Of a stretch of 64,000 nt of DNA, positions 41,053 to 49,395 are shown in pieces (position 1 is the first letter of the stretch; each line of letters starts with the position of its first letter). Source of the DNA: an uncultured Pseudokineococcus sp. (lineage in GTDB: Bacteria > Actinomycetota > Actinomycetes > Actinomycetales > Quadrisphaeraceae); the NCBI RefSeq assembly GCF_947499845.1, contig NZ_CANMPM010000001.1:62001-126000 (forward strand), written 5' to 3'. The translations under genes were made by a program, and so were the position numbers. Below the pieces are notes generated by a model. That model did no database searches, was not told the DNA's origin, and worked only from the letters and a program-made list of their open reading frames with translations.

Positions 41053-42492
41053 GTGAGCAGCGACGCCGCGACCCGCCCCGGGGTGCCCGCCGCGGGCCCG
41101 GACCGCCCGCCCCTGCGCGTCGCGGTGGTGGGGTCGGGGCCGGCGGGCGTCCACACCGCCGGCGCCCTCGTGGCCGCCGGTCTCGAGCGCGGGGTGCGCG
41201 TCGACGTCCTCGAGCGGCTCCCGGTGCCCTTCGGCCTCGTCCGCTACGGCGTCTCGCCGGACCACCCCGACATGAAGGCGGTCACGGCGACGCTGGCCGA
41301 GGTCCTCGACCACCCCGACGTCCGGCTCGTGGCCAACGTGGAGGTCGGCCGCGACGTCACCCTCGAGGAGCTGCGGGCGGCCTACGACGCCGTCGTGCTC
41401 GCCACCGGCTCGAGCACCGACGCCCCGCTGGACCTCCCCGGTGCCGACCTGCCCGGGTGCTGGGGCGCGAGCGAGGTCGTCGCCTGGTACCAGGGGCACC
41501 CCGAGGCTCCGCGCCACTGGGACCTCTCGGCCCGCGAGGTGGCCGTGCTCGGCGTCGGCAACGTCGCGCTCGACGTCGCCCGCGTGCTCGCCCGCCCGGC
41601 CGAGGACCTCCTCGCCACGGAGGTCCCGGCCGCCGTGCACGCCGACCTGGCGGCCTCCCGCCTCACCGACGTCCACGTCGTCGGCCGACGGGGGCCCGAG
41701 CACGCGCGCTTCTCGCCGCTGGAGCTGCGCGAGCTCGGCGCGGTCCCCGGCGTCGACGTCGTCGTCGACCCCGCCGACCTCGTCCTGGCGCCCGAGGCCG
41801 TCGAGCACCTCGCCGGCGACCGCCGCGCCCGGCAGGTCGTGGACGCCCTCGCCTCGTTCGCCGAGCGGGGCACGACCGGCGCCCCGCGCCGGGTGCACCT
41901 GCGCTTCGCGCGCACGCCCGTCGAGGTGCTGGGCCGCGACGCCGGACGCGTCACCGGCCTGCGGACCCGCCGGGCGCACGCGGGCGCGGCGGGCGTCGTC
42001 GAGGACCTCCCGGTCCAGGCGGTGTACCGCGCCGTCGGCTACCGCAGCCGGCCCGTCGCCGGCGCCCCCTTCGACGACCGGCGCGGCGTCGTGCCCAACG
42101 TGGACGGGCGGGTGCTCATCGCCGACGGCGAGCCCGAGCGCGGCCTCTACGTCGTCGGCTGGCTGAAGACCGGGCCCGTCGGCCTCGTCGGCCACACCCG
42201 CAAGGACGCGCGCGCCACCGTCGCGAGCCTGCTGGAGGACGTCGCCCGCGAGCCGGCGGCCGCGGCCCCGCCCGCCGACCCCCTCGACCTCGTCGAGCGC
42301 CTGCGCGCCGGCGGGCTGCACGTCGTCGACCTCGACGGCTGGCGCAGCGTCGACGCGGCGGAGCTGCGCGCCGGTGCCGACGCCGGGCGCCCACGGGTCA
42401 AGCTCGTCAGCCGCGAGGACATGCTCGCGGCCGCCCGAGGAGGGGCGCCGGGGAGCGCCGCGGGCGGACCGGCGGGAGGGGAGCCCTCGTGA
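41053..42492 (+). CDS. fprA: Ferredoxin/adrenodoxin-type NADP+ reductase (FprA-like)
   Basis: 479 residues. FAD motif 'VVGSGPAGVHTAGAL', 'PFGLVRYGVSPDHP', NADP motif 'VLGVGNVALDVARVLAR', 'VHVVGRRGPEHARFS' and the C-terminal 'YVVGWLKTGPVGLVGHTRKDA' are FprA/adrenodoxin reductase hallmarks. It passes electrons between NADPH and ferredoxins, for example to P450s. The C-terminal 50 residues are an extra variable tail. GTG at 41053 lies 7 nt after CAGGAT (41040-41045), a leaderless-type promoter. Confidence 0.93.
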   Translation: MSSDAATRPGVPAAGPDRPPLRVAVVGSGPAGVHTAGALVAAGLERGVRVDVLERLPVPFGLVRYGVSPDHPDMKAVTATLAEVLDHPDVRLVANVEVGRDVTLEELRAAYDAVVLATGSSTDAPLDLPGADLPGCWGASEVVAWYQGHPEAPRHWDLSAREVAVLGVGNVALDVARVLARPAEDLLATEVPAAVHADLAASRLTDVHVVGRRGPEHARFSPLELRELGAVPGVDVVVDPADLVLAPEAVEHLAGDRRARQVVDALASFAERGTTGAPRRVHLRFARTPVEVLGRDAGRVTGLRTRRAHAGAAGVVEDLPVQAVYRAVGYRSRPVAGAPFDDRRGVVPNVDGRVLIADGEPERGLYVVGWLKTGPVGLVGHTRKDARATVASLLEDVAREPAAAAPPADPLDLVERLRAGGLHVVDLDGWRSVDAAELRAGADAGRPRVKLVSREDMLAAARGGAPGSAAGGPAGGEPS

Positions 42493-43250
42493 GGGTGGCG
42501 GTCGTCGGCGGCACCGGGCGCGTCGGGCGGCCCCTCGTCGAGGCGCTGCGCCGGGGCGGGCACGACGTCGTCGTCGCGGCGCGCTCCACGGGCGCGGACG
42601 TCGTCACGGGCCGGGGCCTCGACGGGGCGCTGCGGGGCTGCGCGGCGGTCGTCGACGCCAGCGGTCCGTCGTGGCTGTCCACCCGCCGGGCCCGCGACCT
42701 CGAGGGCTTCTTCGCCGCGGCCGCCGACCGCGTCGGCGACGCCGCCGCCCGCGGCGGCGCGCAGCACCTCGTGGTGCTCTCGGCCGTCGGCGTCGACCGC
42801 CTGTCCGGCCCGCCGCTGCTGGCGGGCAAGCGCGCCCAGGAGGAGCGAGCGCGCCGCGCGCCCCTGCGCACGACCGTCGTCCGGGCGACGCCGCCCCACG
42901 AGGCCGGCGCCGACGTCGCCGCGCTCACCCGCGAGGGGGACGGCGCCGTCGTGCCCCCGCTGCTCGTGCAGCCGCTCGCCGTCGCGGACCTCGCCGCCGA
43001 GCTCGCCCGCGTCGCCGTCGGCCCGCCGCGGGGCCTGCTCGAGGTGGCGGGCCCGCGCACCGAGGACCTCGTCGACATGGCGCGGAGGACCCTGTCGGCG
43101 CGGCGCGAGCCCCTCGAGCTGCGCGCGAGCTGGCGCGGCACGCCCTTCGGCGTCGAGGCCGCCGGCGAGGTCCTGCTGCCCGGCCCCGGCGCCGTCCTGA
43201 CGCCCACCACCTTCGACAGCTGGCTGCTCGACGCGTGGGTGCCGGCGTGA
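42489..43250 (+). CDS. NmrA/SDR-like NAD(P)-binding protein
   Basis: 253 residues. Starts 'VRVAVVGGTGRVGRPLVEALRRGGHDVVVAARS', an atypical-SDR nucleotide-binding motif; 'LSAVGVDRLSGPPLLAGKRAQEE' replaces the classic YxxxK. GTGA overlap with fprA implies co-translation. The family includes redox-sensing or quinone/sugar-acting proteins; the job here is unknown. Confidence 0.85.
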   Translation: MRVAVVGGTGRVGRPLVEALRRGGHDVVVAARSTGADVVTGRGLDGALRGCAAVVDASGPSWLSTRRARDLEGFFAAAADRVGDAAARGGAQHLVVLSAVGVDRLSGPPLLAGKRAQEERARRAPLRTTVVRATPPHEAGADVAALTREGDGAVVPPLLVQPLAVADLAAELARVAVGPPRGLLEVAGPRTEDLVDMARRTLSARREPLELRASWRGTPFGVEAAGEVLLPGPGAVLTPTTFDSWLLDAWVPA

Positions 43251-43308
43251 GCAGCCCCACGGTCGCGCTGCCCGCCGGCCCGACCCGACCCGACCCCCGG
43301 AGGACGCC

Positions 43309-44202
43309 ATGACCGCCGAGCCCCGCACCGGCAGCTTCTCCTCGCCCTCCGACGGGCTGGCCGTCGCGACCTACCGCTGGGAGCCCGCGGACGGCCCGGT
43401 GCGGGGCGTCGTGCAGGTCGCGCACGGGCTCGCCGAGCACGGGCGCCGCTACGCGCGCCTCGCCGGGGCCCTCGCCGACGCCGGCTTCGTCGTCGTGGCG
43501 TGCGACCACCGCGGGCACGGCGCCTCGACGTCGGAGCAGGTGCCGCTCGGCTCCTTCGGCGCGGCGGGCGCCGCGGGCTTCCTGGGCGACGTCGTGCGGC
43601 TCGGGGAGCTGCTGCGGGACGAGCACCCCGACCTGCCGCGCTTCCTCCTCGGCCACTCCCTGGGCTCGATGGCCGCGCAGAACGCCCTCCTCGACCACGA
43701 CGACCTGTGGGCGGGGGTGGTGCTGTCCGGCTCGACCGCCATCGACGGGCTCGTCGACGTCGTCAGCGCCCTGCCGCCGGACGCCGGCCTCGAGGGCTTC
43801 AACGCGCCCTTCCCCTACCGCACCGGCTTCGAGTGGCTGAGCCGCGACGAGGCCGAGGTGGACGCGTACGTGGCCGACCCCCTGTGCGGCTTCGCCACCG
43901 AGGACGCCGTCCTCGGCGGCGTGCTCGCGACGGCGGGCCGGACGTCGGACCCCGAGGCGCTCGCCGGCGTCCGCGACGACCTCCCCGTCCTCGTCGTCAG
44001 CGGCGACGAGGACCCGGTCGGCGGGCCCGGCGGGGCGCTCGTCCGCCGCCTGGCGGAGCGCTACCGCGACGCCGGCCTGCGCGACGTCACCCTCGAGCTG
44101 CGCCACGGCGCCCGGCACGAGGTCCTCAACGAGACCGACCGCGACGCGACGACGGCCCTCGTCGTCGACTGGCTGCAGCAGCGCGCCGCGGCGCAGGGGT
44201 AG
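43309..44202 (+). CDS. Alpha/beta hydrolase, monoacylglycerol-lipase type
   Basis: 297 residues. Motifs follow monoglyceride lipases: 'HGLAEHGRRYARLAGALADAGF', 'DHRGHGAS', nucleophile elbow 'GHSLGS' at about residue 120, acid in 'SGDEDPVG' and His in 'GARHEVLNE'. No signal peptide. ATG at 43309 with GGAGGA upstream. Likely hydrolyses monoacylglycerols or lysophospholipids. Confidence 0.9.
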   Translation: MTAEPRTGSFSSPSDGLAVATYRWEPADGPVRGVVQVAHGLAEHGRRYARLAGALADAGFVVVACDHRGHGASTSEQVPLGSFGAAGAAGFLGDVVRLGELLRDEHPDLPRFLLGHSLGSMAAQNALLDHDDLWAGVVLSGSTAIDGLVDVVSALPPDAGLEGFNAPFPYRTGFEWLSRDEAEVDAYVADPLCGFATEDAVLGGVLATAGRTSDPEALAGVRDDLPVLVVSGDEDPVGGPGGALVRRLAERYRDAGLRDVTLELRHGARHEVLNETDRDATTALVVDWLQQRAAAQG

Positions 44203-44290
44203 GCGGGCGCGCGGGCGGGGCGGGTGGGGGCAGGCGAGGGGAGGGGGCGCGGGCGAGGGCGCGCGAGGGCGGGGCGGGCGGAGGAGAGGA
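44196..44290 (+). repeat. G-run tract with quadruplex potential
   Basis: From the end of the lipase gene, more than ten runs of three or more Gs separated by 1-6 nt (for example GGGCGGGGCGGGTGGGGG) lie on the plus strand. The tract is in the 185-bp gap before the DHH gene, whose own start is at 44388. No gene is seen in it. Confidence 0.7.
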
Positions 44291-44387
44291 CGCGCCGTCG
44301 CTCAAGTCGCGGGCGCGGGCGCCGACGGGAGAGGACGAGCCACCGCCCCGCGCCCCGGGGCGCCCCGCCGACCCCGCAGGAGCCCCC

Positions 44388-45332
44388 GTGCCGCACCGCC
44401 TCGTGACCCGCAGCGACTTCGACGGCCTCGTCTGCGCGGTCCTGCTGCGCCAGATCGGCCTCGTCGACGAGATCACCTTCGTCCACCCGAAGGACGTGCA
44501 GGACGGCGTCGTCGAGATCACCGAGCGCGACGTCCTGACGAACCTGCCGTACGCCCCCCGCGCGCACCTCGTCTTCGACCACCACCACTCCGAGACCTTG
44601 CGCCTGGACGGCGAGCGCGCCAACCACGTCATCGACGCGGGCGCCCCCTCGGCCGCGCGCGTCGTCTACGACCACTTCGGCGGCGCCGAGCGCTTCCCCG
44701 ACGTCTCGCCCGAGCTCATGGACGCCGTCGACCGCGCCGACTCAGCGGCCTACGGCATCGAGGAGGTGCTCGACCCCCGCGGCTGGACGCTGCTCAACGT
44801 CCTCATGGACAGCCGCACCGGGCTCGGCCGCTTCCGCGAGTTCCGCGTCTCCAACTACCAGCTGATGATGCAGCTCGTCGACGCCTGCAGCGCCCACCAG
44901 GACGTCGAGGAGATCCTGGCCCTGCCCGACGTCACCGAGCGCGTCGAGCTGTACCACGCCCAGTCCGCGCTCTTCGAGGACCAGCTGCGCCGCTGCAGCA
45001 CCCAGCGCGGCGACGTCGTCGTCGTCGACCTGCGCGGCGAGGACGTCATCCACGCCGGCAACCGCTTCGTCGTCTACGCCCTCTTCCCGACGGCGCGGGT
45101 CTCGGTCCACGTGCTGTGGGGCCGCGAGAAGCTCAACACCGTCCTGGCGGTGGGCAAGTCGATCGTCGACCGCACCTCGCCCGTCGACGTCGGCGCGGTC
45201 TGCCTGCTCCACGGCGGCGGCGGCCACCAGGCCGCCGGCACCTGCCAGGTGGCGCACGAGGACGCCGAGCGCGTGCTCGCCGAGGTCGTCGACGCCGTCA
45301 GCACCGAGCGGGGGGCGCTCGTCGCCGGCTGA
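44388..45332 (+). CDS. DHH-family phosphoesterase
   Basis: 314 residues. N-terminal 'SDFDGLVCAVLL' and the metal-binding 'FDHHHSE' motif (DHH) are followed by a second-domain motif 'CLLHGGGGHQAAGTCQ' (DHHA1). The family hydrolyses pyrophosphate, oligo-ribonucleotides or cyclic dinucleotides. GTG at 44388 with CAGGAG 5 nt upstream; the reading frame is open from about 43500 but that part is a shadow of the lipase gene. Confidence 0.88.
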   Translation: MPHRLVTRSDFDGLVCAVLLRQIGLVDEITFVHPKDVQDGVVEITERDVLTNLPYAPRAHLVFDHHHSETLRLDGERANHVIDAGAPSAARVVYDHFGGAERFPDVSPELMDAVDRADSAAYGIEEVLDPRGWTLLNVLMDSRTGLGRFREFRVSNYQLMMQLVDACSAHQDVEEILALPDVTERVELYHAQSALFEDQLRRCSTQRGDVVVVDLRGEDVIHAGNRFVVYALFPTARVSVHVLWGREKLNTVLAVGKSIVDRTSPVDVGAVCLLHGGGGHQAAGTCQVAHEDAERVLAEVVDAVSTERGALVAG

Positions 45333-45336
45333 CGCC

Positions 45337-45373
45337 GCCCGCGCGGCGGGCTCCGGGCCGCCGGCGGCGGCCC
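45337..45373 (+). terminator. Two consecutive hairpins after the DHH gene
   Basis: GCCCGC(45337-45342)/GCGGGC(45346-45351) with a 3-nt loop, then GGGCCGCC(45355-45362)/GGCGGCCC(45366-45373) with a 3-nt loop. They lie immediately downstream of the stop at 45332. Confidence 0.55.
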
Positions 45374-45423
45374 GACGACGGCCGCCTCCGTCGCGCCCGC
45401 GCGCGCTGGCAGGATCCGCGCCC

Positions 45424-47268
45424 ATGAGCGCGAGCACGACGCCCCTGCAGCCCCGGGTCACGACGGCCCCCGACGGCGCCGGCCCCGGCCCCGGTCCGGC
45501 GCCGTGGTGGGCGAGCGCCGTCGTCTACCAGGTGTACCCGCGGTCCTTCGCGGACTCCGACGGCGACGGGGTCGGGGACCTGCGGGGCATCACCTCCCGC
45601 CTGGACCACCTCGCCGACCTCGGCGTCGACGTCGTGTGGCTCTCGCCCGTCTACGCCTCGCCGCAGGACGACAACGGCTACGACATCAGCGACTACCGGG
45701 CGGTCGACCCGACCTTCGGGACGCTGGAGGACCTCGAGGAGCTCACCGACGCCCTCCACGCGCGGGGCATGAAGCTCGTCATGGACCTCGTGGTCAACCA
45801 CACGAGCGACGAGCACCCGTGGTTCGTCGAGTCCCGCAGCTCGCCGTCGAGCGCGAAGCGCGACTGGTACTGGTGGCGCGGCCCGCGCGAGGGCATGGAG
45901 GCCGGCGCCCCGGGCGCCGAGCCGACGAACTGGCGGTCGGCGTTCTCCGGCCCGGCGTGGAGCCTCGACGAGGCCAGCGGCGAGTACTACCTGCACCTCT
46001 TCTCCCGCAAGCAGCCGGACCTCAACTGGGAGAACCCGGACGTGCGGGCGGCGGTGCACGAGATGATGCGGTGGTGGCTCGACCGCGGGGTCGACGGCTT
46101 CCGCATGGACGTCATCAACATGGTGAGCAAGGACGTCGCGGCGGACGGCTCGCTGCCGGACGGGCGCGACATCGACCCCCGCACGGGCCTGGCCGGGGGC
46201 GGCGAGCACTACCTCTGCGGGCCGCGCATCCACGACTACCTCGCCGAGATGCACGCCGAGGTCCTCGCCGGGCGCCCGGAGGCGCTGCTGACGGTGGGCG
46301 AGATGCCCGGCGTGACGGTCGCCGACGCGCAGCGCTTCACCGACCCCGCGAGCGCGGAGGTCGACATGGTCTTCCAGTTCGAGCACGTCGACCTCGACCA
46401 CGACGGCAGCAAGTGGCACCCCGTGCCCCTGGACCTGCTCGCGCTCAAGGCCTCCTTCGGGCGCTGGCAGGCGGGCCTGGCCGCGCGGGGGTGGAACAGC
46501 CTGTACTGGAACAACCACGACCAGCCCCGGATCGTGTCGCGGTGGGGCGACGACTCCCCGGAGCACCGGGCGGCGTCGGCCAGGTGCCTGGGCACGCTGC
46601 TGCACCTGCACCGGGGGACGCCGTACGTCTACCAGGGCGAGGAGATCGGGATGGCGAACTTCCCGTGGGCCTCGGCCGAGCAGCTGCGCGACATCGAGAG
46701 CGTCAACCACCTCGCCGAGGAGGTGGGCCACGGCGGCGACCCGGCCGAGGTGCTCTCCCGCGTGGCCGTCTCCAGCCGGGACAACGCGCGGACGCCCGTG
46801 CAGTGGGACGCCTCGCCGTCGGCGGGCTTCACGACCGGCGAGCCGTGGATCGCGGTCAACCCCGACCACGCCCACGGGTGGACCGTCGCCGACCAGGCCG
46901 ACGACCCGACGTCGGTGCTGGCGCACTACCGGCGCCTGGTGGCGCTGCGCCACGACTGGCCCGTGGTCGCGCTCGGCGACTTCACGATGCTCGTGCCCGA
47001 GCACGAGCAGGTGTACGCCTTCACCCGCCGCCTCGCGGGGGAGGGCGCGGACGGGGCTCCGGCGCTCGACGAGCTCCTCGTCGTCGCCAACGTCGGGTCC
47101 TCACCGGTGGACCTGGCCGACCTCCTCCCCGAGGCCGTCGCCGGGCCGGGGCGCGACCTCGAGCTCGTCCTCGGCACCGTGCCCGCCGACGGAGGTGGCG
47201 GCGACGCCGACGTCGCCGCCGACCCCGTGCTCGCCCCCTGGGAGGCCCGCGTCCTGCGCCGGGGCTGA
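45424..47268 (+). CDS. Alpha-glucosidase, GH13 family
   Basis: 614 residues. GH13 signatures in order: 'YQVYPRSFADSDGDGVGDLRGI', 'DLVVNHTSDEH', nucleophile Asp in 'DGFRMDVINM', acid Glu in 'LTVGEMPG', and 'NNHDQPR' with the third catalytic Asp. This is the oligo-1,6-glucosidase/alpha-glucosidase group (subfamilies with isomaltase and trehalose-6-phosphate hydrolase). Cytoplasmic. ATG at 45424; a CAGGAT hexamer (45410-45415) 8 nt upstream suggests a leaderless transcript. Its stop lies in an 18-bp tandem repeat. Confidence 0.94.
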   Translation: MSASTTPLQPRVTTAPDGAGPGPGPAPWWASAVVYQVYPRSFADSDGDGVGDLRGITSRLDHLADLGVDVVWLSPVYASPQDDNGYDISDYRAVDPTFGTLEDLEELTDALHARGMKLVMDLVVNHTSDEHPWFVESRSSPSSAKRDWYWWRGPREGMEAGAPGAEPTNWRSAFSGPAWSLDEASGEYYLHLFSRKQPDLNWENPDVRAAVHEMMRWWLDRGVDGFRMDVINMVSKDVAADGSLPDGRDIDPRTGLAGGGEHYLCGPRIHDYLAEMHAEVLAGRPEALLTVGEMPGVTVADAQRFTDPASAEVDMVFQFEHVDLDHDGSKWHPVPLDLLALKASFGRWQAGLAARGWNSLYWNNHDQPRIVSRWGDDSPEHRAASARCLGTLLHLHRGTPYVYQGEEIGMANFPWASAEQLRDIESVNHLAEEVGHGGDPAEVLSRVAVSSRDNARTPVQWDASPSAGFTTGEPWIAVNPDHAHGWTVADQADDPTSVLAHYRRLVALRHDWPVVALGDFTMLVPEHEQVYAFTRRLAGEGADGAPALDELLVVANVGSSPVDLADLLPEAVAGPGRDLELVLGTVPADGGGGDADVAADPVLAPWEARVLRRG

Positions 47269-47310
47269 TCCCTGCGCCCGGGCTGATCCCTGCGCCCGGG
47301 CTGATCCCTG
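47263..47310 (+). repeat. 18-bp tandem repeat carrying the stop codon of the alpha-glucosidase
   Basis: GGCTGATCCCTGCGCCCG occurs at 47263-47280 and 47281-47298, with a partial third copy from 47299. Because the unit is a multiple of three, each copy repeats the same in-frame TGA, giving three successive stops. Confidence 0.85.
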
Positions 47311-47391
47311 ACGACGGCTCGGACGGCGGCTCGGCACCCGGTCCGGCGGACTCCCGCGCCTCGGGGCGGCGCGGCTGGCAGCATCGGGGGC

Positions 47392-48450
47392 ATGGCGAGC
47401 AGGCCACCCGGCGACGCGGCCGGCGGGCGCGACGACGGGCGCCGCCCGGGCGCGGAGGGCGCGGGCGGTCCCCGGGGCGGCCCGGACGGCGTGGACGACC
47501 CCTGGGGCGTCCCGTCGGTCGTCCACCTGCGCGCCGCGGGTGCGAGCCTCCTGCTGCTCGCGGACGCCCCCGGCGCGCCGCGGGTGCTGCACTGGGGCGG
47601 GGACCTGGGCGACCTGTCCGTCGACGAGACCGAGGCGCTGGCGCTCGCGGCCTCCGCCGACCGGGCCGACGGGCACCCGCCGGGCTCGCCCGTCCTCCTC
47701 GCCGCCGGGCCGGCGGGCGCCACGGGCCCCGCCGCCGTGGACCCCGGCCCGGAGCTCGGCCCGGAGCTCGGCCCGGACGTCGGCCCGGACGTCGGCCCGG
47801 ACGTCGGTGCGGGCCCGGACGTCGGCGGGGGCCTGCGCGTGGTCCCGGCGGAGCGGGAGCCGGCCCCCGTGCGGCGCTCCGCGTCGCTGGGCGTCGCCGG
47901 TGACGGGTCGCAGCGGCTCGTCGTGAGCTCGGAGGACCCGGTGCTCGGGGTGGCCGTCGAGGTGGTGCTGGGGCTCGACGCCGTCGGGGTGCTCCACCTC
48001 GGTGCGACCGCCCGCGTGCTGCCCGGCTCCGCGGTGCGGCTGCGCGGCCTGCACCTGCGCCTGCCCGTCCCCGCGGCGGGGCGCCAGGTCCTCGTCGACG
48101 TCGGGGGCCGCCTGCGCCCCGAGCGGTCGCTGCGGCCCAGCGCCGGGGCTCCCGCGACGACCGGGCGCGGGGGCGACGCCGTCGTCGTGCAGACCGCGGG
48201 GAGCCTCGCCCTCGAGCTGTGGGCCATGGCGTCCTCCGCCGGTCGTGGGGCCCGGCTCGACGGCTCGGGCGCGCCGCCCGTCGTGCGGGCCGACCGCCGC
48301 CCGGGCGGCCACGTCGAGCTCGTCGGCGGCACCGACGCCTCGGCGGAGGGCGGGGTGCTGCGCTGGGCGACGCCCGCGCTCGTCGCCGCCCACGGCGACT
48401 CCTGGCCGAGCGTGCGCCGGCGCCTGGACGCCGCCGTCCGCGCCCGCTGA
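47392..48450 (+). CDS. Orphan N-terminal domain of a GH36 alpha-galactosidase, catalytic barrel missing
   Basis: 352 residues that align by eye only with the N-terminal beta-sandwich of GH36 enzymes: 'VVHLRAAGASLLLL', 'RVLHWGGDLGDL', 'LHLRLPVPAAGRQVLVDVGGRLRPER', and 'RWATPALVAAHGDSWPSVRRRL'. The TIM barrel with the catalytic Asp pair is absent; the frame ends where the barrel should begin. A 12-bp repeat (47746-47805) encodes GPEL/GPDV units. ATG at 47392 after CAGCAT (7 nt). It may be a decaying gene or a repurposed carbohydrate-binding protein. Confidence 0.7.
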   Translation: MASRPPGDAAGGRDDGRRPGAEGAGGPRGGPDGVDDPWGVPSVVHLRAAGASLLLLADAPGAPRVLHWGGDLGDLSVDETEALALAASADRADGHPPGSPVLLAAGPAGATGPAAVDPGPELGPELGPDVGPDVGPDVGAGPDVGGGLRVVPAEREPAPVRRSASLGVAGDGSQRLVVSSEDPVLGVAVEVVLGLDAVGVLHLGATARVLPGSAVRLRGLHLRLPVPAAGRQVLVDVGGRLRPERSLRPSAGAPATTGRGGDAVVVQTAGSLALELWAMASSAGRGARLDGSGAPPVVRADRRPGGHVELVGGTDASAEGGVLRWATPALVAAHGDSWPSVRRRLDAAVRAR

Positions 48451-48453
48451 CCC

Positions 48454-48472
48454 CCCGCCGCGGCGCGGCGGG
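48454..48472 (+). terminator. Hairpin after the GH36-like gene
   Basis: CCCGCCGC (48454-48461) pairs with GCGGCGGG (48465-48472) over a 3-nt loop, 4 nt after the stop. Confidence 0.5.
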
Positions 48473-48630
48473 CGCCGGACGGGCCGAGCGCTGCGCTGGT
48501 GCGGGCCACGCGCTGGTCCGGACGGGTGAGGCGGGGGGCGCCGGACGGGTGAGCGCTGCAGGCGGCCCTGGCGCCCGTCGACGCAGCGTGCACGCGGGGG
48601 ACGGCCCCGCCCCACCCGTCGGAGGTCGAC

Positions 48631-48807
48631 GTGACCGCACCCGCCCGGATCCCGAGCCCCCGGGAGCCCCACGTGCTCGACGCGCTCATCGCCCACGCGC
48701 GGGCCGACCAGCTCGCCCGGCCGCGGGCCGCGCGGGTGCTGGCCGACGTCATCGACCGGCTCCTCGACGAGCGCCTGGCGGCCGTCGGCCCGGCCGCCCG
48801 TCCCTGA
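48631..48807 (+). CDS. 58-residue hypothetical protein
   Basis: Starts at a GTG with GGAGG 5 nt upstream (48621-48625), reads 'VTAPARIPSPREPHVLDAL' and ends 'GPAARP'. Composition is Ala/Arg-rich but the helix 'VLADVIDRLLDERLAA' is amphipathic. No family recognised. The good ribosome site is the main support. Confidence 0.5.
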   Translation: MTAPARIPSPREPHVLDALIAHARADQLARPRAARVLADVIDRLLDERLAAVGPAARP

Positions 48808-48870
48808 CCCGCCGGGTCCGCCCCCGGCGCCCGCGGGCGCCCGCGCGGCGCCGTGCCTAGCGTGGCGGCC

Positions 48871-49395
48871 ATGGACGTCAGCCAGCTGCTGCAGGAGGTG
48901 CTGGGCCGCGCGAGCGCCCTCGCGCCCACGGTCGTCGACGGTCTCTCCGAGGAGGACCTGGCGCGGGCGCCGCAGCCGGGGGCCAACACCGTCGCCTGGC
49001 TGGTGTGGCACCAGGCGCGCGTCATGGACGACCACCTCGCGGACGCCGCCGGCCTCGAGCAGGTCTGGACCACGCCGACGGACGGGGACGGCGGGCGGAC
49101 CTGGGCCGACCGGCTGGCGCTGGACCTGCCCCGCGAGGACACCGGCTACGGCCACACCGCCGACGAGGTCGCCCGGGTCCGGGCGAGCGCGGAGGACCTG
49201 GCCGGCTACGCCCGCGCCGTGGGGGAGCGCGCCGACGCCGTCGTCGCCGGGCTGGGCGAGCAGGACCTCGACCGCGTGGTGGACGAGGCGTGGGACCCGC
49301 CCGTCACCTACGGCGTGCGCCTGGCCAGCGTCGCCTCCGACTGCCTGCAGCACCTCGGGCAGGCCTCCTACGTGCGGGGCCTCCTCGGCCGCTGA
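48871..49395 (+). CDS. DinB / mycothiol-dependent-type four-helix-bundle protein (DUF664-like)
   Basis: 174 residues. Helical with the pattern 'TVAWLVWHQARVMDDHLADAAG', where His residues would bind a metal, and a C-terminal 'CLQHLGQASYVRGLL'. Typical of the DinB/YfiT-like family, often thiol-dependent transferases or isomerases in actinobacteria. ATG at 48871 lies 7 nt after TAGCGT (48858-48863), a strong leaderless-type -10. Its 3' end overlaps the convergent TRIC gene by 28 bp. Confidence 0.85.
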   Translation: MDVSQLLQEVLGRASALAPTVVDGLSEEDLARAPQPGANTVAWLVWHQARVMDDHLADAAGLEQVWTTPTDGDGGRTWADRLALDLPREDTGYGHTADEVARVRASAEDLAGYARAVGERADAVVAGLGEQDLDRVVDEAWDPPVTYGVRLASVASDCLQHLGQASYVRGLLGR

